Made by a program: the position numbers and the translations under genes
In this document: piece by piece, positions 6,904 to 12,111 of the stretch
Numbering within the stretch: the first letter of the stretch is position 1
How the letters are laid out: each line of letters starts with the position of its first letter
The notes under the pieces: generated by a model
What the model was told of the DNA's origin: nothing
The model's input: the letters and a program-made list of their open reading frames with translations, nothing else
Databases searched by the model: none
Source: Thiotrichaceae bacterium
GTDB lineage: Bacteria; Pseudomonadota; Gammaproteobacteria; Thiotrichales; Thiotrichaceae
Length of the DNA stretch: 12,111 bases
Direction of reading: 5' to 3'
NCBI GenBank assembly: GCA_027008665.1
Contig: JALVEA010000159.1
Coordinates: 1 to 12,111 of the forward strand

Positions 6904-6923
6904 TATAGGTCATATGACCTATA
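6904..6923. promoter_or_regulatory. 20-bp perfect palindrome, possible operator
   Basis: TATAGGTCAT joined directly to ATGACCTATA, core GGTCATATGACC. It is about 147 bases upstream of the lipoprotein start on the minus strand, in its 5' region, where a dimeric regulator could bind. A single AGGTCA half-site also occurs near 6865. The regulator cannot be named. Confidence 0.4.
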
Positions 6924-6987
6924 CGCTAATATATTGATTTTTATACATAGAGTTTTCACACCTCGTCTTTGAGCTGTAACGCGGTAG

Positions 6988-7055
6988 GTCGGCTAAGATG
7001 CGCATTGCACCAAGCTAAAATTCAAGTGTAATCTGTCCGCGCATCGCCAGCCGAC
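6988..7055. repeat. Imperfect inverted repeat, GTCGGCT...AGCCGAC
   Basis: GTCGGCT-AA-GATGCGC (6988-7003) faces GCGCATC-GCC-AGCCGAC (7039-7055): 7 + 7 paired bases around a small internal bulge, loop about 35. It is distinctly richer in G+C than its surroundings, which suggests an interspersed repeat rather than local regulatory sequence. Confidence 0.6.
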
Positions 7056-7084
7056 AATATATAAATAATATTTATGATACCAAC

Positions 7085-7114
7085 AATTGTAGTGATTAAT
7101 TATGGATGTCCTAG
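7085..7114. repeat. Family B repeat, half copy
   Basis: Matches 3858-3887 (loop plus right arm of the inverted repeat) at 28 of 30 bases; the left arm is missing. It shows that the inverted-repeat element is dispersed rather than tied to the IS4 remnant. Confidence 0.75.
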
Positions 7115-7178
7115 CTTTGCTATTAAGCTGTAGGTGCAGTTTTCTTGTATACGACTTCTTAGTGAATTGCTTATTCTC

Positions 7179-7206
7179 TGGAGACCAAGCCTAGGCTTGG
7201 TCTCCA
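7179..7206. repeat. 28-bp perfect palindrome downstream of the kinase-like gene
   Basis: TGGAGACCAAGCCT is followed directly by its exact reverse complement, so a 14-bp stem can form. It ends 15 bases beyond the stop codon of the leftward kinase-like gene. There is no T-run, so as a terminator it would be atypical; a dispersed palindromic repeat used as a transcript end is equally likely. Confidence 0.8.
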
Positions 7207-7220
7207 TAATTCAGGTTGTC

Positions 7221-7856
7221 TTATACTCTAATAGCAAAAGGATCAAGAACAAGCACTTCGCCTGTGTCACTGCGCTTCATTAAATTATCACCATGTAAAT
7301 CCCAGAGAATATAATCTTGATGTTGCTTGTAATAATGAAATAACTGCTTAATTTCTTTTTGCAGACTAAGACCAAATTGATTAGCGACTTCTTTGAGTGC
7401 TTTTTGGCATTCAAACTCATTCAGTGAATCCAGATTAATAATATCCTCATTAAAGATCTTGGCTTCATCTTTATTGAGATGTTCTAGTTTCTCCATAAGA
7501 TAAATATAACGGTATTCTGTTTCTGCTTTAGAAAACAACTCTTTACCCATTGGAAGGTCAATGATTTTATCATTTTCATCAACAACACCGATACGTGTAT
7601 GGTTAGGAATGAGAGCAAGTGACAGTTTGTCAATCGCGTCACAAAAGTATTCAAGACCTAATGCGCGTTTTTCAAGAAGTACAATATCGTTATCATAGTG
7701 ATAAACATTGGTAAAAAAAGTGCTCATACATTTTTCACAAAGAATACGTTCATATTTATCATTAATAAGATTATGTAAAACCTCAATTTTATGATTAGCA
7801 TTATTATTAATAAAAGGGTTATAAGGGGCTTGGATTTGCATTGGAGATAAGGACAT
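7221..7856 (-). CDS. Minimal kinase-fold protein with intact catalytic loop
   Basis: A protein of 211 residues. The C-terminal part carries a protein-kinase/aminoglycoside-phosphotransferase-type active site: ILWDLHGDNLMKR, with catalytic Asp186, metal-binding Asn191 five residues on, and 14 residues later Asp205 in VLDPFA, in the place of the DFG Asp. The protein ends six residues after this Asp, so the activation segment and the helices of a normal C-lobe are missing. The N-terminal part has no glycine-rich loop recognisable by eye, though strands DNDIVLLEK and RIGVVDENDKIIDL could form a small N-lobe. Cys40 and Cys43 (CEKC) may be a metal site. ATG at 7856 is preceded by AGGA (complement of 7867-7870). 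The substrate is unknown. Similar HGDN-type small kinases occur in phages; a type III effector role is possible but unproven. Confidence 0.7.
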   Translation of the reverse strand: MSLSPMQIQAPYNPFINNNANHKIEVLHNLINDKYERILCEKCMSTFFTNVYHYDNDIVLLEKRALGLEYFCDAIDKLSLALIPNHTRIGVVDENDKIIDLPMGKELFSKAETEYRYIYLMEKLEHLNKDEAKIFNEDIINLDSLNEFECQKALKEVANQFGLSLQKEIKQLFHYYKQHQDYILWDLHGDNLMKRSDTGEVLVLDPFAIRV

Positions 7857-7937
7857 TGTTCACTTTTCCTGTTTATTTTTAAGAAAACTCTGAGTAATGA
7901 AAGTCTTAATAAAGAGTCTCAAAATAAGCTAATAAAA

Positions 7938-8038
7938 CTTCAGTCAGATTTTTCTGAAGCATAAGTTATTTTCTTAAACTTATACTTCTATTTATATGTT
8001 CTTTTCTATCTGGGGGAGGATAGAAGGTTGGTTTTTTT
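7938..8038 (+). ncRNA. Three stacked hairpins ending in a T-run: possible small RNA or leader
   Basis: CTTCAG/CTGAAG (7938-7943, 7954-7959), ATAAGTT/AACTTAT (7961-7967, 7977-7983) and TTCTATC/GATAGAA (8004-8010, 8019-8025) are perfect stems in a row. The last is followed by GGTTGG and seven T (8032-8038). Read on the plus strand this resembles the 3' end of a small transcript, but no plus-strand gene or clear promoter precedes it. It occupies the gap 7857-8120 between two leftward genes, where nothing else is visible. Confidence 0.3.
8004..8038 (+). terminator. Terminator-like hairpin plus T-run (plus strand)
   Basis: 7-bp stem TTCTATC/GATAGAA with a G-rich 8-base loop, then a short spacer and TTTTTTT. 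The stem is A/T-rich and the six-base gap before the T-run weakens the call. Both neighbouring genes read leftwards. Confidence 0.3.
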
Positions 8039-8120
8039 ACACTAAAATATGGAATACACATTTCTAACTAATGAATAAAGCGACTGAATACAAAAAATAA
8101 TACTCAGTAACCTTACAGAT

Positions 8121-8363
8121 TTAGCTTTCAAATAAAAATAATTCCTTTTTTATTCGCTGAACCTCTTCAAAATCCGACTGTAACTCTTTGTTAAGTGCAA
8201 ACAAGATATTATTATCTCCAGGAAAAGGCTCGGTATGATCAGAAGCACCCGTGATAATTTCATCAGGTATTTCTTTAAATGCTAAACATTCTCTCTCTCC
8301 CGTCCGCTGATCGCCTAGATAATGTTTGCAAAATGAACAAGAAGGTGGCATAAAACAACTCAT
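8121..8363 (-). CDS. Small Cys-containing protein of the CxxC...DHTxPxPGDNxIxF type
   Basis: A protein of 80 residues, start ATG 8363 with a purine-rich GAGAGAAAG upstream. Residues Cys3, Cys9, Cys12 and Cys26 lie in a short N-terminal region (CSFCKHYLGDQRTGEREC), a spacing that could hold a zinc or iron-sulfur ion. It is followed by AFKEIPDEIITGASDHTEPF and PGDNNILF. The phrase IPDEI-x(4)-DHT-x-P-x-PGDN-x-I-x-F recalls small uncharacterised bacterial proteins of this length; I cannot give a family name. The C-terminal 25 residues are a charged helix. The start codon lies 16 bases from the left boundary of the IS-like element, so its promoter may lie inside or beyond that element. Confidence 0.75.
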   Translation of the reverse strand: MSCFMPPSCSFCKHYLGDQRTGERECLAFKEIPDEIITGASDHTEPFPGDNNILFALNKELQSDFEEVQRIKKELFLFES

Positions 8364-8379
8364 TTTTCTTTCTCTCTAT

Positions 8380-8766
8380 TTTATAAAATTGGTGGCAAGA
8401 AAACCCCTCTGTCTTTAGCTGAGGGGATAAATTGCCACGCTTAAATTAGCGAGTATTTTTCCGATAAATAATAAAGATTTACCCCAGAATACTCAAACTG
8501 GTAGATTCCCATCGTCAATGTTGTAAAAGCTTGTCAGTCTTAATGCACCGACCCGCCTAGGTCTTTTAACATTAAAAAGCAGAGCAACGGACTTGGGAGG
8601 CATCCGAGGGTGCTATCACTTAAACAACGTAGTAGGGTAAAAACCCTCTGACGATCTTCTGTCAGAGTCAAAAACCTCTACTGAGACTAATCACCTATTC
8701 AGTCCGAAGACCTATCTTAAATCTCACGACTCAAGCCCCTCTGTCTTTAGCTGAGGGGTAGTTGAC
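8380..8766 (+). mobile_element. Gene-less IS200/IS605-like element bounded by matching hairpins
   Basis: The identical 23-base blocks 8404-8426 and 8736-8758 each fold as CCCCTC/GAGGGG with loop TGTCTTTAGCT. The left one is nested inside a second stem GTGGCAA (8392-8398)/TTGCCAC (8432-8438). The right one is followed by TAGTTGAC. Subterminal hairpins with a CTTTAG-type loop and a short tail are typical of IS200/IS605-family ends, which carry no inverted terminal repeats. No reading frame of note lies between, so tnpA and tnpB/iscB are both absent: a non-autonomous derivative. A related short copy is at 5048-5108. Exact ends are uncertain by several bases. Confidence 0.55.
8440..8766 (+). ncRNA. 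Candidate solitary omega RNA (TnpB/IscB-type guide-RNA scaffold)
   Basis: Ordered stems between the two end hairpins: GAGTATT (8451-8457)/AATACTC (8488-8494); GCACC (8545-8549)/GGTGC (8609-8613) enclosing GACC/GGTC and CTTTT/AAAAG hairpins and CGGA/TCCG; CTCTGAC (8646-8652)/GTCAGAG (8661-8667) flanked by GGTAAAAACC- and GTCAAAAACC-like segments; then the terminal CCCCTC/GAGGGG hairpin. This layout resembles the structured 3' region of IS605 elements transcribed as omega RNA. If TnpB-like, the guide would be encoded from about 8767 onward; if IscB (HEARO)-like, it would lie upstream of about 8390. No nuclease gene is nearby, so any protein would have to act in trans. Assignment is from memory of such RNAs, without a covariance search. 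Confidence 0.45.
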
Positions 8767-9180
8767 ATCGTTTAGCTTTTAGTAGCTTTTAGTAGCTTTT
8801 TTAGGTTTGGTATTCGTATCGTATTTAACTAAGTGTAAGTGAATATCTATAGCAGTTGATAAGCTATGACAAGAATAAAAGAAGTTAGCTGTTTGTTCTG
8901 TGAATTATGTCACAAAATACCGAATTTTAATCCAAGCCAGTTGAGCTTTCATTAATTTGTTCTCATGAATATAAGTTAGTAGCTAGCTAGAAAGCCGTTT
9001 GTTACGCATTTAGTATCGTAATAAGCTGGGCGAGTTTACTTGCAAGTATTTATGAATGCAAGCTGAATAAAGTCTGTATGCTGACTTGGTATCATTCTAA
9101 ATAATCGCAAATACTTCACTTGTAAAATTAGTAATTTGGAGTAAAGAATTATTCCATTATTAGTTTTATTATTTTGTTTT
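8767..9180. other. Gene-free stretch between IS-like element and sctO; 10-bp tandem repeat
   Basis: No reading frame with codons or a ribosome site worth calling. AGTAGCTTTT is repeated twice at 8781-8800 with a partial third copy at 8772-8780. Apart from the CRP-type site at 8899-8914 the rest is plain AT-rich sequence. The sctP/sctQ genes that often follow sctO are not present even as recognisable remnants. Confidence 0.6.
8899..8914. promoter_or_regulatory. Perfect CRP-type site TGTGA-N6-TCACA
   Basis: TGTGA (8899-8903) and TCACA (8910-8914) separated by ATTATG match the consensus half-sites and spacing of cAMP receptor protein operators exactly. No annotated start lies close on either side: the nearest leftward start is at 8363 and sctO ends at 9181. 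It could drive an unannotated transcript, for example across the non-coding element, or be fortuitous. Confidence 0.4.
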
Positions 9181-9651
9181 TTAACGCGCTGAGGCTCTAA
9201 AAGCTACAATTTCATCTACACTATCTTCTTCTTTTTGACCATCGCCACTGCTAAATTCTGTCTTTTTTATATCAATAATTTCAGATAATTTTTCTAATTT
9301 TTTAGTAATTAGTGATAGGTTTATTTTTTTTTCATTGATATTTTTTTCTGCTCGTTGATATTTTTGTTTTAGATCATTTAATGATGCTTCAATTTGTTGT
9401 TTTTTAAGTTTTAATTCTTCAATATTTGATAAATATCGCTCTAGATCATTGGGGGAGAAACTATTGGCTTGTAGTTGTGAGAATAGTTGATTTTGATGTT
9501 GTAAACGCCATTGTGCATAGTCTTGTAGTTCTTGATCTTTTGCTATTAGTTCTTGCTCACAGGCAAAAAGGTATTCTTTGCTTTTACGCAATGCGATGGA
9601 AGCTGCGTCTCTACGGCGTTTTCTTAATTCTTTTAATTGTTCTAGGCTCAT
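9181..9651 (-). CDS. sctO: Type III secretion stalk protein SctO (YscO/SsaO family)
   Basis: A protein of 156 residues, the usual 130-170 for this family. Nearly all is helical: LEQLKELRKRRRDAASIAL at the N-terminus, then two long heptad-like helices (about 20-70 and 75-130) linked near the SFSPNDLERY turn, forming an antiparallel coiled coil. The tail is acidic (GDGQKEEDSVDE). SctO, like flagellar FliJ, sits in the central channel of the SctN hexamer and contacts the SctV cytoplasmic ring, linking ATPase and export gate. Sequence conservation is low, so the call rests on length, coiled coil and position directly after sctN (25-base gap; GGAG upstream of ATG 9651). It is the last gene of the operon seen here. 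Confidence 0.85.
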   Translation of the reverse strand: MSLEQLKELRKRRRDAASIALRKSKEYLFACEQELIAKDQELQDYAQWRLQHQNQLFSQLQANSFSPNDLERYLSNIEELKLKKQQIEASLNDLKQKYQRAEKNINEKKINLSLITKKLEKLSEIIDIKKTEFSSGDGQKEEDSVDEIVAFRASAR

Positions 9652-9676
9652 AATAGAAAGTGCTCCGATTATAGAT

Positions 9677-11002
9677 TTATGATTGTAATAATTGCATTAA
9701 TTGTGGAATGGTTTCAGCAGCTCTTGAAACTTCATCGGTTTTTTGTTTTAAAAAGGTATTGATTGCTTCTATTTTTGCAATGGCTTCGTCGGCTTCGGGA
9801 TCAACGCCTGCTTGGTATTCACCAACACGCACTAGAAATTCAATTTCTTTATGTTTTGCCATTAAACTTCGTATTTTAGCGGCGGCTTGAACGTGTTGTG
9901 GATGAACGATGGCGGGCATTACGCGACTGAGGCTTTGTAATACATCAATAGCGGGGTAATGATTTTTGGCGGCTAGATCACGCGAGAGTACAATATGTCC
10001 ATCGAGTAGGGAGCGGATTTCATCGGCGATTGGGTCGGACATATCGTCCCCTTCGACTAATACGGTATAAAATGCAGTGATTGAGCCTTTATCTGAACGT
10101 CCTGCTCTTTCGACTAATAGGGGTAATTCGGCAAACACTGAGGGAGGAAAACCACGCCGTGCGGGGGCTTCACCTGCGGCGAGGCCAATTTCACGTTGAG
10201 CGCGGGCAAAGCGTGTTAGGGAGTCCATCATTAATAACACATTTTTGCCTTTATCTCGGTAATATTCTGCCACTGCGGTAGCTACATAGGCGGCTTTTAA
10301 ACGTTCAATTGAAGGTCTATCAGAGGTTGAGACAATCAGCACGGTTTTTTTCATGCCTTCTTCACCTAATGCGTCTTGAATAAATTCTCTAACTTCTCGT
10401 CCACGCTCGCCAATTAAGGCAATAATATTTACATCAACCTTTGCATGTTGAACTAACATACTCATAAAAGAACTTTTACCGACTCCAGCCCCTGCAAAAA
10501 CGCCCATACGTTGCCCAACACCGCAGGTTAATAAACCGTCCATTGCTTTAATCCCTAACTCCATCGGTTGATTGATAATATCGCGCGAAAGTGGTGAGGG
10601 TGAAGGTGCTATAACAGGATAGTTTGCTTCTAAATGTAAATGCTCTCTACCGCCAGTGTGCATAATATTACCGACACCATCTAGCACACAGCCCATTAAA
10701 TCATCACCTACTGCTACATGCAGTGATTGGCCTGTGGCAATGACGGCTGTTCCTGTTGACATGCCGCGCATATCGCCAATGGGTGCGAGTAATACTTCAT
10801 TTCTATCAATGCCAATGACTTCGGCTGGCGTACCTTCTTCGGCGGTATTATTTTTTAATAGACATAATTCGCCGATTCTTGCCTGTGGCAAAATAGCACG
10901 CACCACCGTTCCTGCCACTTGGACAATACGACCATGCAGGGTTAGTGGTGGTATTTCATTGATCGCTTGTTGTAATAATTTCGGAATCTCATTGACCGAC
11001 AT
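9677..11002 (-). CDS. sctN: Type III secretion system ATPase SctN
   Basis: A complete protein of 441 residues, normal for SctN/FliI-type ATPases. N-terminal beta-barrel domain about 20-90; RecA-like core with Walker A GAGVGKS (171-177, Lys176), GERGREVREF with catalytic Glu199, Walker B LLMMD (Asp260), the family phrase SLTRFARAQREIGLAAGEAP, and SLSRV near 357-361 containing the probable arginine finger Arg360. The C-terminal helical domain binds chaperone-substrate complexes. SctN is a cytoplasmic hexamer that releases chaperones and unfolds effectors at the export gate. ATG at 11002 has GAGG five bases upstream, placed over the end of sctV; only 11 bases separate the two genes. Order V-N-O matches SPI-2/SPI-1-like operons. 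The flagellar paralogue FliI is unlikely given the neighbouring SctV-SctO arrangement. Confidence 0.95.
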   Translation of the reverse strand: MSVNEIPKLLQQAINEIPPLTLHGRIVQVAGTVVRAILPQARIGELCLLKNNTAEEGTPAEVIGIDRNEVLLAPIGDMRGMSTGTAVIATGQSLHVAVGDDLMGCVLDGVGNIMHTGGREHLHLEANYPVIAPSPSPLSRDIINQPMELGIKAMDGLLTCGVGQRMGVFAGAGVGKSSFMSMLVQHAKVDVNIIALIGERGREVREFIQDALGEEGMKKTVLIVSTSDRPSIERLKAAYVATAVAEYYRDKGKNVLLMMDSLTRFARAQREIGLAAGEAPARRGFPPSVFAELPLLVERAGRSDKGSITAFYTVLVEGDDMSDPIADEIRSLLDGHIVLSRDLAAKNHYPAIDVLQSLSRVMPAIVHPQHVQAAAKIRSLMAKHKEIEFLVRVGEYQAGVDPEADEAIAKIEAINTFLKQKTDEVSRAAETIPQLMQLLQS

Positions 11003-11013
11003 AGCAACCTCGC

Positions 11014-12111
11014 CTATTGCGTTACTTTTAATTGACCGAGTGGATTAAGGCGCATTTCTATGGTTAATTCTTGAAAGGATAACACAGGGATAATGACCAT
11101 TTTTGATGCAAAATAACGGCTTAAATGACGACGCAGTTCGGTTGAGGTTAATACAACAGGACGTGCTGTTAGATCGGTTATATTTTGCGCCTCTGCTTCA
11201 TTATTCTTTAAGGTTTGAATAAAAATATCCGATGCATCAGGGGCTAGATCAAGAAAAGAACCCGTGGGTAATTGACGAATACTATTTCTAATCACATTTT
11301 CTGTTTCTGGCTCTAACATATAAACAGGAAGTATTCCCGAACCATTAGAAAATTTATGACTGATCTGGCGTTTCAGTCCTATGCGTACATACTCCGATAG
11401 CATCGCTATATCTTTTTCTGTCTCTCCCCATTCAATAATGGATTCTAAAATCTGACGCAAATCACGAATAGAAACACCCTCTGCAACTAAACGTCTAAGG
11501 ACATCAGTAATTTTAGGCAAGGGTACTAATTGTTGTGCTTCACGAATTAACTCTGCAAACCCCTGTGTTTCAAGCTTATTAAATAACATATGCACTTCTT
11601 GCACCCCAACAAACTCAGATGCATGTTGACGTAAAGATGCGGCCAAGTGATAGGATAATATTTGTGCTGAATTAAGCGTTTTTATTGATTGGCTTTGTAA
11701 ATTTTCAATATGTTCTTGCGCGACCCATACCGTTGGTAAATCAGGTAAAAAATCCTCACCTGCTTGATGCGGTATTTGCTTATTATTTAATGTCTCAGTC
11801 GAGTCCTGCACAAAAACATGCCCAAAACCTAAACTACCTTGTGCCACAGGAACACTTTGAATAAAGATTTTATATTCATCCTGCATATTTTCCATTAAAC
11901 GAAAGCGAATACCGGGAATAGGAATCCCCATATCTAAATAAAAATGTTTGCGTACCGCGGTAAATTCAGTATGTAATTCTTCTGGAGAGAGATGTAATTT
12001 TGCCTCATCGGTCAATTCAACTAAGACGGGGGATATGGCTTCATCATCTGATTTATTATTCAGTTCTGCTGCTTTAAACTTTGCTTGATCCGCAAGATTC
12101 GCACCAATAAG
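11014..12111 (-). CDS. sctV: Type III secretion export gate protein SctV, C-terminal cytoplasmic part (runs off the window)
   Basis: 366 codons open to the right edge. Full SctV is near 700 residues, so the N-terminal membrane half is outside. What remains is the linker plus the four-subdomain cytoplasmic region that forms a nonameric ring and docks chaperones and SctO. Family landmarks are LPTVWVAQEHIENL, LSYHLAASLRQHASEFVGVQEVHMLFNKLE in separate helices, and the most conserved stretch PLPKITDVLRRLVAEGVSIRDLRQILE with KDIAMLSEYVRIGLKRQI. The TTG at 12015 is only an in-frame codon, not a start: the frame continues upstream through LIGANLADQAKFK to the edge. First gene of the sctV-sctN-sctO operon visible here. 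FlhA is the alternative family, rejected because of the neighbours. Confidence 0.92.
   Translation of the reverse strand, partial: LIGANLADQAKFKAAELNNKSDDEAISPVLVELTDEAKLHLSPEELHTEFTAVRKHFYLDMGIPIPGIRFRLMENMQDEYKIFIQSVPVAQGSLGFGHVFVQDSTETLNNKQIPHQAGEDFLPDLPTVWVAQEHIENLQSQSIKTLNSAQILSYHLAASLRQHASEFVGVQEVHMLFNKLETQGFAELIREAQQLVPLPKITDVLRRLVAEGVSIRDLRQILESIIEWGETEKDIAMLSEYVRIGLKRQISHKFSNGSGILPVYMLEPETENVIRNSIRQLPTGSFLDLAPDASDIFIQTLKNNEAEAQNITDLTARPVVLTSTELRRHLSRYFASKMVIIPVLSFQELTIEMRLNPLGQLKVTQ

Noticed and set aside
10656..11048. Plus-strand frame of 130 residues opposite sctN
   Set aside because: Antisense shadow of a highly conserved ATPase gene, with no own start signal.
12013..12015. TTG start for a short, separate SctV-like protein
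   Set aside because: The frame stays open to the window edge, and the product would lack the membrane domain that defines SctV.

Overview
The window is AT-rich bacterial DNA with short coding islands and many dispersed palindromic repeats. Protein families (a TrpD2/YbiB-type protein, a type III secretion set in the order sctV-sctN-sctO, a DUF3592-like membrane protein) and the repeat load suggest a gammaproteobacterium, perhaps a Beggiatoa/Thiothrix-like lineage. That placement is inference from gene content only; no rRNA or tRNA gene is visible.

Layout. Plus strand, 1-3004: the 3' end of an unrecognised gene cut by the window edge, a possible 32-residue peptide, a DUF3592-like membrane protein, and a TrpD2/YbiB-type protein. 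Then 3005-5185: repeat-rich DNA with two small four-helix membrane proteins on the minus strand (3189-3587 and 4533-5021) on either side of a 5'-truncated IS4-family transposase (3888-4445). Minus strand, 5186-8363: a lipoprotein with thrombospondin-3-like Ca-binding repeats and a 12-unit minisatellite, a very small kinase-fold protein with an intact catalytic loop, and an 80-residue Cys-containing protein.

8364-9180 holds no gene. About 8380-8766 is a structured non-coding element bounded by two identical 23-nt hairpin blocks. It looks like a transposase-less IS200/IS605-type derivative whose right part resembles a TnpB/IscB guide-RNA (omega RNA) scaffold. A related hairpin lies at 5048-5108. 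Both occur just upstream of a leftward gene. A perfect TGTGA-N6-TCACA (CRP-type) site lies alone at 8899-8914.

9181-12111 (minus strand) is one tight operon: sctV (C-terminal cytoplasmic part, running off the right edge), sctN (complete ATPase) and sctO (coiled-coil stalk). SctN, SctO and SctV work together as the ATPase, central stalk and export gate of a type III injectisome. The needle-length regulator (sctP) and C-ring gene (sctQ) that usually follow sctO are not here; the operon runs straight into the gene-free gap with the IS-like element.

The best candidates for something new are the solitary omega-RNA-like element with its relative at 5048-5108, and the minimal kinase encoded on the same strand about 1.3 kb beyond sctO.
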